Assembly (NCBI GenBank): GCA_030747675.1
Contig: JASLKH010000014.1
Location: forward strand, 1 to 54,055
From: Candidatus Thalassarchaeaceae archaeon
GTDB taxonomy: Archaea > Thermoplasmatota > Poseidoniia > Poseidoniales > Thalassarchaeaceae
Direction of reading: 5' to 3'
Length of the DNA: 54,055 nucleotides
Shown: positions 9,262-18,621 of the stretch, one piece after another
How the letters are laid out: each line of letters starts with the position of its first letter
Position numbering within the stretch: position 1 is the stretch's first letter
Position numbers and translations under genes: made by a program
The notes under the pieces: generated by a model
Database searches by the model: none
What the model saw: only the letters and a program-made list of their open reading frames with translations
Told to the model about the DNA's origin: nothing

Positions 9262-12200
9262 ATGCAAACTCGAACGACACGACTCTCGATGCTATTAGTC
9301 GGACTTCTTTTAGGGGCATTAATCACTTGGACTCCACCAGTTATTGCTGCTGGCGGAGGTAGTAGTGATGAAGCCGATTTACAAGCACAAGCAATCCAAG
9401 TGAACTTTGATTCTATGGCTGAACAAACAGTAGTTACATGGCAAAATATTGATACTGCAAACGGTACACTATGGAGCCAATTACAGAATACTTACTATCA
9501 CTTATACCGTTCTTCATCACCGATTAATCAATCGACTATTCAAGCCGGACAAGCTCAATTGTGGGCAAACGTATCTGCATGTACTGCGATTAATATCATG
9601 GATTGTAGAGGGGCACCAAGTGGAACACATCCGGGTCATTCTGAGACATATCCACTACCTGCTGGAACTAATGGGACATTTTACTATGCTATCGTAACTT
9701 ATTACCAACCCACTGATACCATAATTGGAAATTTTGTACACGGTGAATCAAATGTCTCTGAAGGTGTTGAAGAATTAACCAACACAATCACAGCACCTTT
9801 CTTTGTTCAAGCAGAATATGACTCCACGTTGTCGGTGACTGATATTTCATGGGTTAACCTCAACACCATTGTTCCTGATTCATTGCCAGAAGTTGGACCA
9901 ATGGCCTATACAATCAAAGTATATCGTCATCAAGATATGGCAACTCGTTCACAATGGCCTGTTCTGATGAAGGAGCAAATTGCAACACTTGATGCAGGAG
10001 ATACTTCCTTCAGGCATAATGTACCACCTGGTACAGATTATGGTATGTTCTACACAGTTACCTATGAGTACAATGGGTACGAAGATGTTCGCTTACTGGG
10101 TACCAACACATTGACCAATGCAATTCACGAAGACAATATCCCACCAGAAGCAATTGTTAATGTTCAAGCATCATTTTCCCCTGAAAGTTCAGGAGGGACT
10201 GGAAATACAACAATTGCTTGGGATGATATTCCTAATGAAAATGGAGAAACATATCACATTTGGCGTTCAGGAATGCCAATCAATGATACTACTTCACCTG
10301 AAGTTGAATTAATTGGTGAAATTGGTAGTGGCTATGAATTCTATCGGCACCAAATAGATCGAGGAATGATAGGATTAGCATACTACGCCGTCACTGCTTC
10401 TGATTCCAATGGAAATCACAATAATTCTGTCGCAGGAACTGCACAAGCTATCAACGCTGGCGGGGAAGGGAATGGTATCTTTGAAGATACGTTCAACCCT
10501 TGGTTTGCTGAACCAACATGGGTGACTGCAGAATATCTTGGTAATTCACAAACAACCATTACTTGGACTGATCAACTCGGTGTAGAAGGTGAACAATACC
10601 ACATATGGAGGTCTAGTGAAAGACTCACATATCTTTCCAATCTAGAACTCGTTGCAGAATTAGTTGCAACTGTACCAGATAGTGTAGAAACTGTAACAGT
10701 TACCGTACCTCCTGATGAAGTACGCACATCCTATTACTGTGTTTCATCTGTAGCACAATATAGCCATTCTGCAGAACCATACGAGGACCTTAGGTTCCAA
10801 AGAAATTGTGCTAATGGTGATGGTACGGGAACCGCTTCTCCAATTATCGAAGATACACTACGTCCCTCTTTACCATTCTTGCAAGAAGCTACAATGACTG
10901 ATCAAGCCGGTTCTAAAATCACCCTATTGCGCTGGTTGAATGATATTACTGAATCGGGTGAAACCTATCAATTATGGGTTCATTATGGGGACCCATTCTT
11001 TGGAAATGAATCTTTATCGAGTGGTGATATTGCCCTTGATTCAGAATGGCAGCCTGTTTTAGACCCCGTTTATGCTGAGTTCAACAATGAACCTGATTTC
11101 ACTCGCACTGTAGCCCTTGATGCGAATCTGAATCAAGAAACATGGTATGCCCTTACCATTACTGACGAGTGGGGGAATACAAATACACAATTTGCTAAAT
11201 CTTCAAACGCACGTTCGGTAACAGAAGATACAACTCCTGCTGAAATTACGATAGAAGTTGTTGACGGTGATGACAATGTTGTCACTGCTTTGCATGCAGG
11301 ACAATATACAATGAACATTTATTCTAACGAGCCATTGTTGGAATATCCAATCATTAATCTAACAACCTCGGATTACATAAGTGATAATTTTGATGTTGTA
11401 CTCTCAGGGCAGTCCTTTACTGACCAATCTGCAACAGAGCGAGCCACCCCCATCAGTAATGTACCCAATGGATATAAGTTCAACTTCGAAATTCCAGCTA
11501 CTACGGATACATCTCAATTACGCCTCATCCTAGCTGTTGTTGATAATTCTGGCAACTTAGGAGAAATCGATGTTACGGGATGGGAAATTGATGCGCAAAA
11601 CCCCGAAATTCAAGTTTATGCACCCACGTCAAACAGTTTGTACTTGTATGGTGAGTCAGTACACATCTATGGTGCTGTTACAGATGATGTAGGCATCGAT
11701 TCTGTGCAAATAAGATTCCAATATTATGACAATGGATTAAGGAAGGACACTGTTTGGACTAATGTAACTGATTTAACTCCCTTCGAAGGGGAAGATGGTG
11801 CATTCGTCTTTGAATGGTGGGAACCTGCTTCTACTTTCATTGATACCGATCGTAATCAAAAGGTATTCCTTAGAGCAACAGACACTGCTGATAATCTCGT
11901 AGAATGGGAAACACAATTTACAGTAGACCATTGTGTGCGAATTATAGTTGATTTTAGCACTGCATGTGATGGGCAAACTTCACTAGAACCTGGGGCGATA
12001 GAGGATGAAGAAGAACCTGGGATGCTATCAATGCCTTATTTGATGATTTATATTCTAGGAGCAGTGAATCTAATATTGCTTATTATCGCAATGCTAAGCC
12101 TTGTTTTGCAATCAACCAGTGGGGCAAAGAAGAAATCGGAAGATGGGGAAGAAGATGAAGATTGGATGATGGAATTCATGGGAGGCGGCGGAGATACAGG

Positions 12201-12492
12201 AGCAGGCTCCCCAGATGATGTTCGCAATGATATGGCTTCATTGTCAGAAGATGCAACAGAAAGGGCAGAAGCAGAGGATCCATTTGCAGCATCTGAAGGA
12301 CGAGATCGAAAGCGTCGCACTAAAAAGGACAAGAAGGACAAGAAGGAAGTCGTTGAAGAAGAAGCTGATGATTCTGATGAAGAAGATGAATTTGATGATG
12401 AAGATGATTGGGATGATGAAGATGAAGAACCTAAGAAAAAATCTGTCAAAAGAAAATCCGTCAAGAGAAAATCTGTAAAGCGCAGGAAATGA
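9262..12492 (+). CDS. Large surface protein with FnIII-like modules and a charged cytoplasmic tail
   Basis: A 1076-residue exported protein with a signal peptide at its start (LSMLLVGLLLGALITW). The extracellular part is tandem FnIII-like beta modules. Modules are punctuated by a recurring linker of the form ED-x-x-P: HEDNIPP, FEDTFNP, IEDTLRP, TEDTTPA. Each is followed by a WxD/N core and ETYHIWRS-like strands. One C-terminal membrane helix (YLMIYILGAVNLILLIIAML) leads into a tail of about 140 residues. The tail has a Lys/Arg block, then a long Asp/Glu stretch, then three KSVKR repeats ending in KRRK. ATG 9262 is chosen because it begins the signal peptide. I infer a cell-surface or adhesion role; no catalytic motif was seen. 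Confidence 0.82.
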   Translation: MQTRTTRLSMLLVGLLLGALITWTPPVIAAGGGSSDEADLQAQAIQVNFDSMAEQTVVTWQNIDTANGTLWSQLQNTYYHLYRSSSPINQSTIQAGQAQLWANVSACTAINIMDCRGAPSGTHPGHSETYPLPAGTNGTFYYAIVTYYQPTDTIIGNFVHGESNVSEGVEELTNTITAPFFVQAEYDSTLSVTDISWVNLNTIVPDSLPEVGPMAYTIKVYRHQDMATRSQWPVLMKEQIATLDAGDTSFRHNVPPGTDYGMFYTVTYEYNGYEDVRLLGTNTLTNAIHEDNIPPEAIVNVQASFSPESSGGTGNTTIAWDDIPNENGETYHIWRSGMPINDTTSPEVELIGEIGSGYEFYRHQIDRGMIGLAYYAVTASDSNGNHNNSVAGTAQAINAGGEGNGIFEDTFNPWFAEPTWVTAEYLGNSQTTITWTDQLGVEGEQYHIWRSSERLTYLSNLELVAELVATVPDSVETVTVTVPPDEVRTSYYCVSSVAQYSHSAEPYEDLRFQRNCANGDGTGTASPIIEDTLRPSLPFLQEATMTDQAGSKITLLRWLNDITESGETYQLWVHYGDPFFGNESLSSGDIALDSEWQPVLDPVYAEFNNEPDFTRTVALDANLNQETWYALTITDEWGNTNTQFAKSSNARSVTEDTTPAEITIEVVDGDDNVVTALHAGQYTMNIYSNEPLLEYPIINLTTSDYISDNFDVVLSGQSFTDQSATERATPISNVPNGYKFNFEIPATTDTSQLRLILAVVDNSGNLGEIDVTGWEIDAQNPEIQVYAPTSNSLYLYGESVHIYGAVTDDVGIDSVQIRFQYYDNGLRKDTVWTNVTDLTPFEGEDGAFVFEWWEPASTFIDTDRNQKVFLRATDTADNLVEWETQFTVDHCVRIIVDFSTACDGQTSLEPGAIEDEEEPGMLSMPYLMIYILGAVNLILLIIAMLSLVLQSTSGAKKKSEDGEEDEDWMMEFMGGGGDTGAGSPDDVRNDMASLSEDATERAEAEDPFAASEGRDRKRRTKKDKKDKKEVVEEEADDSDEEDEFDDEDDWDDEDEEPKKKSVKRKSVKRKSVKRRK

Positions 12493-12532
12493 ATAGAACG
12501 GTGATTTTCTGTTTGGTTCAGACAATCCTGCA

Positions 12533-13309
12533 TTGGCAATAGACCAATATCGAAACTGTATCCAAGATGGGAGACTGGAATTTAGTGAAGTCATGGCCTC
12601 AGGGCTTAGTGAAGATTTACTATCAAGAAAAGAGCGGACATTAACAGATCAAGGGCATCTTGTTACAGTCCTCAGAGATCTTGCTTGCATCTATGAAATT
12701 CGCAATAAATGGAAGGATAGTCGAAATACAGCTCCAGTATTAAGCAAAGCACGAAAGCAATATGTCAAGTTACTAAAGAAAAACGACATGATTGATGCTG
12801 CAAAAGATGCTGCTGGTATGGAAGCAGAAGATGAAGTGCAACGTGGTCGAGTACGTGCACATGAAGGGAAGTTGAGGAATTCGCTTTCGCATTACAAACG
12901 TGCCCTCAAAATCAAGCCATTATATATCGAAGCGGCATATCGTCAACTTGAGGCACATGAACAAATCAAATCAACGCTAAAAGGTGCAGGGAAATCAGCA
13001 ATTCGTTTATCAAAAATATTGGGTAATTCAGGTCCAGTTACCCGATCAGGGGAGTCATTTGAATTGAGGCCTGATGGTGCAGCAGTACAACTACTTGATA
13101 CTCTGATTATCGACATCGAAAGGTGGTTGACTTCAGAATTAGAACTACCTAGAAAATCGGCTGAAATGCTATCTTCTTCTTTAGTAGAAATAAAGCGCCA
13201 AATGGTAGCTATCGAAGCCGGTGAACAAGCTGCAAATGAAAGGTTGCAATCTGCAATTGATTCTCTGGTTCCAGCCGTGGACTACCACACCTATTCAAGA
13301 GGTAGTTAA
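12533..13309 (+). CDS. Helical (TPR-like) protein of unknown function
   Basis: About 258 residues, helical and rich in Lys, Glu and Ala. A segment near the middle (NSLSHYKRALKIKPLYIEAA) resembles a tetratricopeptide repeat, and the C-terminal third looks like a coiled coil. No signal peptide or membrane helix is seen, so it is probably cytosolic. The start is uncertain. The frame is open back to the stop at 12494, and the residues before the TTG at 12533 (FGSDNPA) look protein-like. No ATG or GTG lies in that frame before 12591 (MASGLSEDL), so initiation may use TTG 12533 or CTG 12509. It follows the surface protein by 40 bases and may associate with that protein's charged tail, which is speculative. 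Its stop meets the stop of the convergent next gene. Confidence 0.7.
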   Translation: MAIDQYRNCIQDGRLEFSEVMASGLSEDLLSRKERTLTDQGHLVTVLRDLACIYEIRNKWKDSRNTAPVLSKARKQYVKLLKKNDMIDAAKDAAGMEAEDEVQRGRVRAHEGKLRNSLSHYKRALKIKPLYIEAAYRQLEAHEQIKSTLKGAGKSAIRLSKILGNSGPVTRSGESFELRPDGAAVQLLDTLIIDIERWLTSELELPRKSAEMLSSSLVEIKRQMVAIEAGEQAANERLQSAIDSLVPAVDYHTYSRGS

Positions 13310-16300
13310 TCAATCAGATTTACCCAAATATGACATCCATTTACGGCAAGCGGGACACCAAGTCCAGCGATCACCACTTTGAACCGTTTCTTGTACAGCC
13401 CCCCCACATTCTGTACAAGGTGCATGAATAGTAGACATCAAAGCCGAAGATTCTGGAGATCCTGATCCCCTTGAACGGCGCATAAACAAAGGGATTAGTA
13501 ATAAAATAATCAAAAGCGCTCCTGATGCAAACCAAATTGTACTAGATACCCCATTACTTTCGGATGATTCATCATCCTGTTCACAAGGTGTACAGTCAGA
13601 AGTATCCCCACATCCAATTGAAGCCGGTGCTTCATATTCTCCACAACAACCATTGCAAGTAATCATCTCATCATTATCCGTGGTATTATCATCTATGAAA
13701 TCATCAATTTCAGGTTCATACGTGAAATTAATCCAATATTCAAGTTGTTGACCGTCTTGGGATTGAGTGATTAATCTCAGAGTCAAGCGATCATCAGAAG
13801 GGGCTTGATTTCGTGTGACTTCAGTTGAAGCCAAACTGTTACCTGATGTGAACTCCAGCCATGTCCACCAAGCAAGTGCCCCTGGTGGTTCTATGTCAGG
13901 CATATGATCATCCATGCCTTCAGAAGCATTCCAAGATACCCCATACAATTTGATGTTCGCAGTGCTATCTGAAACTGACTTCCAACTAACAAGAATTGTC
14001 CAAACCTGTGCATCTGAGAATACCGAGATATCCAATTCTTTGGGAAGTTCGAAATCCATTGGTTCATCACAACGCGACGGGTCATTTGGATGATTGTCAA
14101 TTCTTTCACCTGTATTCGATGCTGTTGGACAGCCATCACCATCTAAATCAGACCAAGCAAGTGAATCTAAGAAAAATGCATCACCCGATTCTACTCGCAG
14201 CCCATCCATTCCGAGGTAGTATGAGTAATTGTTACCCCATCCATCGCCATCAGTATCTTGGGATTGAACATAATCTTCTGGAAATGCGTCACCGTTCTCA
14301 ATGATTCTTAAGCCATTTGAATCAAGTGTATAAGAATAATTATCTCCAACTAAATCGCCATCCCTATCCATCCATTGGGTTGGGTCATTTGGAAAGGCAT
14401 CACCACGTTCATTTTCACGGTAGTTTGTTTGTTCATCTACATTGTAGAGGTAGGTATCACCATGTCCATCACCATCAGTATCGCACCATTGTTCGGGGTT
14501 TGATGGCCAAGCATCACCAAATCCTGCACCAAGTACACAAGCAGGCCACTCACTATCTGGATCTGACCATTGATCACCATCTGAATCTGGACAACCATTC
14601 CGATCATAGGAACTTGTTCCCCAAACTGTCAGACAGCCATCGCCACCTGCTCCCGCAGCATTATTATCACCATATCCATCACCATCAGTATCAATCCATT
14701 GCAAAGGATTGAGAGGGAATTCATCATTCTCATCGATGTAACCGTCACCATCACTATCTGGAATCAAAGTATACCATGTACCAAGGTGATTGGCAACTAT
14801 GAGTTCGCCTCCGTTAGAACGTGCCAAGCCCCTAGGAATACCAGGTAGCAACCACGAGCCTCGCATTGTCATATTCAACCCATCATAGAACTCGATTTTA
14901 CCGGATAAACTAGTCCCTGCATCGCCTGAAGCAATCACCATTGAAGATGCATCAATAATTAATCCTCCAAAGGCTTCTTGAGAAAAAGTAAATCCTAACA
15001 ATGATTGGGCATTATCAGCATCCCAAATGATAGCAGTGCCATCCCACCCTGCAGACATCAAAATATTCTCAATAGGATGCCAAGTTAATGACCCAGTATA
15101 ATTTTGATGGGAATATTGGACTCCGTCATCATTCCAAACTGATGCAAGTGGGTTACTTGTATCCCATAATCGAACAGAACCATTCTGGGCTGCGCTTGCT
15201 AACCAATCGCCACTTGAACTAAATTCTAACGCCCAGTGCTCAACTGAATAATCCCAAGAGCGTACTTCTGTCAATTGATCTAAATCCAAAATTGAAACTT
15301 TTCCAGCAACATTAGTCATACTGTAATTTTGTGTCCACGACATTGCAAGGAAATTATTGATTGGATGGAGAGCTATTCTCCCGAATGATTGAATTGGATG
15401 GTAATTATCAATTCGCCAATCCCACATTTGCTTACCATCTGCGCCACAAGCCACAATTGTTCCATCAGAAAATCCAACAATAGTTTCCATTTCAGTTAGA
15501 ATAACGCTCTTTGCATATGGAAACACTCCGATGTTTTGACCATAATCGGGATGGAAGCATTGACTCGAAATTTGCCCAGTGACAAAACTTCTTACTGTGG
15601 CTACACCGCTTGATTCTGCTAAAGCAATTAATGGATTGAATGGATGAATTGCTATTTCACGCATCAAATCAGAACCAAACCGGTAATCAATTTCAAGTTG
15701 ATTTGTGCTAAAATCAATATTGTAAATTTCAATCGAACCGTCTTTGCCTGCACTAATGATTTTGTTTCCTTGATCACCGGTTGCTATAGCGGTAACATCT
15801 GCTGGATATGATTTGCCACTAGATACTGTAGAATGCCACCCATAGTCCCCAAGAATAGTTCCGGCTCCATCCATGAATAATATCTTACCAGGGTCTGTCA
15901 TTCCAGCCGCAACATAAGCACCAGTGGGGGTCCATTGCAAACTGGTTAGATACTGAGGTACAGGGGTATACCAACTAACTGCACCCGTGTCCACAAAAAA
16001 GTCAACAATAACTCCTTCAGATGGGCGATTATACGCAATCGTATAAGTTTGAACTATCGGGTTGAAATCAATAGCCCAAGCAGATGATTCTCCACCTGCA
16101 ATATTCCTATGCCATGTTTGGGCTAGAGATGAGCCCAATACATCCCAACCAGCAACTGTGTCCCTATTTGCTCCAATGGCTGAATCATAATATCGATTTA
16201 ATGATGCCACAAAGGTTCCATTATCTGAGATTGCACAATCTGTACCCCAATCATTTGTGAAAACATGCGCACTATTAGCAAAAGACCCATCGATGAAAAA

Positions 16301-16903
16301 TGCGGTATCAGCAACAACAATCTCTCCCCCAATATTGGGATCATTGATGTCTCCGCAGAATACCAACCGATTGTGATCTAATGTTGAGTCAAGCCCCCAC
16401 AACCACCCAGAGTAGCCTCCTGTCAAGTTATCAGTCCAATGGCCACTTCGCATTGATGTTGCATTCATAGGCCAGGTTTGACCCGTGTCAATTACTTCGT
16501 AACTAAACCATTGAGTCCCGTTATCTGCTGCCAAGACGTGTTGATTATCCAACCAAATAACTTCAACAAGGGAATTTTGATGATTGGCATGGAATATTGT
16601 TCGCCCATCACTTGTATTCCAAACTGTCAAGACATTAGAATTAATGTCGACCACTGCAACCAATTCACCATCAGGGGACATATCAACTTCCCATAGCAAT
16701 CCAGTAGGTTGGGGTTGGTATAGACGTGCAGTCCAACCTGCCCCTACATAGGGAGTTTCAGTTAATGTCCAATTCTGTTGATTGTTGATCTGAGTTTCAG
16801 AACTTTCTACATCTGAAAGATAAAATTCATTTTCCAATGGAATCATTGAAAGAATTAACAGTATCAACAATAAAATTGAAACTTGAATTCGACCTCTATC
16901 CAT
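13310..16903 (-). CDS. Membrane-anchored beta-propeller surface protein with calcium-binding repeats and C-terminal zinc ribbon
   Basis: A 1197-residue protein. An N-terminal hydrophobic segment (VSILLLILLILSMIP) serves as signal or anchor. WD40/YVTN-type repeats follow over roughly 650 residues (e.g. SVRLWDTSNP, GTAIIWDADN). Next come about six thrombospondin-3-like calcium loops of the form DxDGDGxGD with DAFPxDPxQW spacers. A beta domain and a Cys-rich stretch (CNGCCGEYE, CTPCEQ) follow. A second membrane helix (IWFASGALLIILLLIPLF) leads to a short tail holding a CxxC...CxxC zinc ribbon (CTECGG and CPACRKW). The ligand of the propeller is unknown. ATG 16903 starts immediately before the hydrophobic segment; the frame is open to 16957. 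Confidence 0.82.
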   Translation of the reverse strand: MDRGRIQVSILLLILLILSMIPLENEFYLSDVESSETQINNQQNWTLTETPYVGAGWTARLYQPQPTGLLWEVDMSPDGELVAVVDINSNVLTVWNTSDGRTIFHANHQNSLVEVIWLDNQHVLAADNGTQWFSYEVIDTGQTWPMNATSMRSGHWTDNLTGGYSGWLWGLDSTLDHNRLVFCGDINDPNIGGEIVVADTAFFIDGSFANSAHVFTNDWGTDCAISDNGTFVASLNRYYDSAIGANRDTVAGWDVLGSSLAQTWHRNIAGGESSAWAIDFNPIVQTYTIAYNRPSEGVIVDFFVDTGAVSWYTPVPQYLTSLQWTPTGAYVAAGMTDPGKILFMDGAGTILGDYGWHSTVSSGKSYPADVTAIATGDQGNKIISAGKDGSIEIYNIDFSTNQLEIDYRFGSDLMREIAIHPFNPLIALAESSGVATVRSFVTGQISSQCFHPDYGQNIGVFPYAKSVILTEMETIVGFSDGTIVACGADGKQMWDWRIDNYHPIQSFGRIALHPINNFLAMSWTQNYSMTNVAGKVSILDLDQLTEVRSWDYSVEHWALEFSSSGDWLASAAQNGSVRLWDTSNPLASVWNDDGVQYSHQNYTGSLTWHPIENILMSAGWDGTAIIWDADNAQSLLGFTFSQEAFGGLIIDASSMVIASGDAGTSLSGKIEFYDGLNMTMRGSWLLPGIPRGLARSNGGELIVANHLGTWYTLIPDSDGDGYIDENDEFPLNPLQWIDTDGDGYGDNNAAGAGGDGCLTVWGTSSYDRNGCPDSDGDQWSDPDSEWPACVLGAGFGDAWPSNPEQWCDTDGDGHGDTYLYNVDEQTNYRENERGDAFPNDPTQWMDRDGDLVGDNYSYTLDSNGLRIIENGDAFPEDYVQSQDTDGDGWGNNYSYYLGMDGLRVESGDAFFLDSLAWSDLDGDGCPTASNTGERIDNHPNDPSRCDEPMDFELPKELDISVFSDAQVWTILVSWKSVSDSTANIKLYGVSWNASEGMDDHMPDIEPPGALAWWTWLEFTSGNSLASTEVTRNQAPSDDRLTLRLITQSQDGQQLEYWINFTYEPEIDDFIDDNTTDNDEMITCNGCCGEYEAPASIGCGDTSDCTPCEQDDESSESNGVSSTIWFASGALLIILLLIPLFMRRSRGSGSPESSALMSTIHAPCTECGGAVQETVQSGDRWTWCPACRKWMSYLGKSD

Positions 16904-17008
16904 ATTCTTAGGGACGTGATTTAGGCCTTCAAATCTACTGCGAATTGCATCTGTCACAAAATAAGGACTTCCTAGCCACTCTAAAAGTATGGCTATTTCG
17001 ATTAAACG

Positions 17009-17078
17009 AGTATATGCAAGCCATTTACGGCGGTTTGAAAAGGGGTCTTAAAACCGCTTCCTCAACTCTTTTTTGAGG
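17009..17078 (+). promoter_or_regulatory. Candidate promoter and paired hairpins in the ftsZ leader
   Basis: A GTATATG element at 17010-17016 could be the archaeal box A for ftsZ, about 100 bases before its ATG. Two stem-loops follow: GCGGTTT (17030-17036) with AAACCGC (17051-17057), and CCTCAA (17060-17065) with TTGAGG (17073-17078) around a T-rich loop. If transcription starts near 17037, the second hairpin lies in the leader and could modulate expression. The region also holds the divergent promoter of the propeller gene. Confidence 0.4.
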
Positions 17079-17113
17079 GTAACGGTTATGATACCGACAG
17101 CGAGCCTGACATC

Positions 17114-18241
17114 ATGCGCCATCTCATAGACAGGGTATTAGAATTACAAGATGAAGACGAAGAAAGTAGTGTCAGTGTTACTCACAAGGAAAGTCCCGAT
17201 AACGCTGAACTACATACATTATTGAAGTCATTACAACCACGAATTCGTGTATTCGGTTGTGGAGGCTGTGGAGGAAATACGGTTGATCGTCTAAATGCAG
17301 CTGGCTTGCTGGACGAAGAGTCTGCCAGAGGTTATGCAGTAAATACAGATGCACAACACCTGCTGCGTGTAGGCGTCGAAAATAAAATGCTCATAGGGCG
17401 TACTGCAAGAGGTCGTGGCGCTGGTGGTGACCCTGAGAAAGGTGAAAAAGCTGCATTTGAGTCTGAACGCACTCTTCAGAAAGCCGTAGAAGATTGTGAC
17501 CTAGCATTTGTTACTGCTGGATTAGGAGGAGGGACGGGGACAGGTAGTGCCCATGTTGTTGCACGATTAGCTAAAGATGCTGGAGCATTGACCATCGCAG
17601 TTGTCACTTATCCGTTTGAATCTGAAGGTACACTTCGAAGGCAGAATGCTGAATGGGGACTAGAACGTCTGCGCGAAGTTTGTGACACTGTTGTCGTTCT
17701 GCCAAATGAACGATTGCTCCAAGTAGAAGGTGTTCGTGATTTACCAATTGAAGCCGCGTTTCGTGTGGCCGATGAATTACTCATGAGATCAATTGCAGGT
17801 GTTACAGAACTTGTTACGAAAGAAGGATTGGTTAATCTTGACTTTGAAGATCTACGTACTGTTATGCTCAATGGTGGTGGGATGGCAATGATAGGCCTAG
17901 GGGAAGCAAGTGGGCCAGAAAGAGCAGTGGATGCAACGTTAGAAGCCTTAGACAGCCCCTTATTGGATATTGATGTAAGTGATGCTCGTGGTGCCTTAGT
18001 GAATGTCGTTGGAGGTTCAAATTTGACATTAGGAGAAGCCGAAGCCTGTGCTCAACAAATTCGTGAAAGAATTAATCCATATGCTCGAATAATTTGGGGA
18101 GCTACTGTTGATGAGGCAATGGGAAGTGAAATTAGAGTCATGCTAGTCTTAACAGGTGTAAAGTCACAGCAAATATTCGGTGCTGCTGCACATCAGCAAC
18201 TACGGACTTTACGTAATCGCACAATTGAGTTCGTAAATTGA
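17114..18241 (+). CDS. ftsZ: Cell-division GTPase FtsZ
   Basis: A 375-residue tubulin-superfamily GTPase that polymerises into the division ring. The nucleotide site is intact: VFGCGGCGGNTVDRL near residue 46 and the tubulin signature GGGTGTG at 138-144. The catalytic T7 loop NLDFEDLRTVM near residue 238 is present as NLDxxD, so it should form GTPase-competent filaments. The N-terminal 40 residues are an acidic, poorly conserved extension. The C-terminus stops after the second domain (RNRTIEFVN) with no long tail. Archaea often have two FtsZ types, and which one this is was not resolved. It heads the secE-spt5-ribosomal cluster, a common euryarchaeal arrangement. Confidence 0.97.
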   Translation: MRHLIDRVLELQDEDEESSVSVTHKESPDNAELHTLLKSLQPRIRVFGCGGCGGNTVDRLNAAGLLDEESARGYAVNTDAQHLLRVGVENKMLIGRTARGRGAGGDPEKGEKAAFESERTLQKAVEDCDLAFVTAGLGGGTGTGSAHVVARLAKDAGALTIAVVTYPFESEGTLRRQNAEWGLERLREVCDTVVVLPNERLLQVEGVRDLPIEAAFRVADELLMRSIAGVTELVTKEGLVNLDFEDLRTVMLNGGGMAMIGLGEASGPERAVDATLEALDSPLLDIDVSDARGALVNVVGGSNLTLGEAEACAQQIRERINPYARIIWGATVDEAMGSEIRVMLVLTGVKSQQIFGAAAHQQLRTLRNRTIEFVN

Positions 18242-18242
18242 A

Positions 18243-18259
18243 CAATTAAGAAAAAAAAC
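18243..18259 (+). repeat. 17-mer shared by the secE and rpl1 leaders (copy 1)
   Basis: CAATTAAGAAAAAAAAC occurs here, right after the ftsZ stop, and again at 19939-19955 across the rpl11 stop. Both copies lie at the head of an intergenic leader that then becomes GC-rich and hairpin-forming. The A8 tract could be an unstructured spacer or a ribosome standby site; function is unknown. Confidence 0.5.
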
Positions 18260-18290
18260 CGGCGTAGTCGGGCACGGTGTGTTTAAGAGA

Positions 18291-18315
18291 GGAGGTCAGG
18301 TCGCGAGGGACCTCT
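18291..18315 (+). promoter_or_regulatory. Alternative hairpins in the secE leader
   Basis: GACCTC (18309-18314) can pair with GAGGTC (18292-18297), or its first five bases with AGGTC (18298-18302). The two folds are mutually exclusive. The structure ends just before the GAGG ribosome binding site at 18316-18319, so it could gate secE translation. This is inferred from base pairing only. Confidence 0.35.
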
Positions 18316-18326
18316 GAGGTTATCCC

Positions 18327-18608
18327 ATGTCCAGTGAAAGCAAAAGCAATGGTGAGCAAGGCACTTCATTTGAAGGGCGTGTGCAAGCATGGCAAGACAA
18401 CATAGAATCTGGAGTCCGTGGGTTAGGGAAGGGTTCTTGGGCACGTATTTTGAAGATGGCACGCAAGCCAACTTCGCTTGAATTTAAGCAAACATGTATT
18501 GTCTGTGGAATCGGAATGTTTGTGCTCGGCTTTATTGGATTTGTATTACTCGTCTTGATGGACAATGTCCTACCATCTTTCTTTGATTGGTTGACTGGTG
18601 GCTATTAA
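18327..18608 (+). CDS. secE: Preprotein translocase subunit SecE (Sec61 gamma)
   Basis: A 93-residue single-pass membrane protein. The cytoplasmic N-terminal half holds the amphipathic helix and the RKPTSLEFKQT sequence typical of SecE, which leads into one transmembrane helix (GMFVLGFIGFVLLVLM) and a short tail. It clamps the SecY channel in the Sec translocon. A GAGG Shine-Dalgarno sequence precedes ATG 18327. Its position before spt5 matches the secE-nusG pairing seen across bacteria and archaea. Confidence 0.93.
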   Translation: MSSESKSNGEQGTSFEGRVQAWQDNIESGVRGLGKGSWARILKMARKPTSLEFKQTCIVCGIGMFVLGFIGFVLLVLMDNVLPSFFDWLTGGY

Positions 18609-18621
18609 AGGAGTTGAGAAA

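Noticed and set aside
12048..12539. Minus-strand open frame of 163 codons, Ser-rich
   Set aside because: It is the antisense of the Asp/Glu- and Lys-rich tail of the surface protein. GAT/GAA codons give Ser and Phe runs on the other strand, and there is no ribosome binding site.
14317..14712. Plus-strand open frame of 131 codons, His-rich
   Set aside because: Antisense of the DxDGDG calcium repeats; the GAT-rich code mirrors into CAT codons, so the His repeats are an artefact.
18251..18258. T-tract terminator after ftsZ
   Set aside because: The run is A8 on the coding strand. It would be T8 only for minus-strand transcription, and no minus-strand gene ends there.
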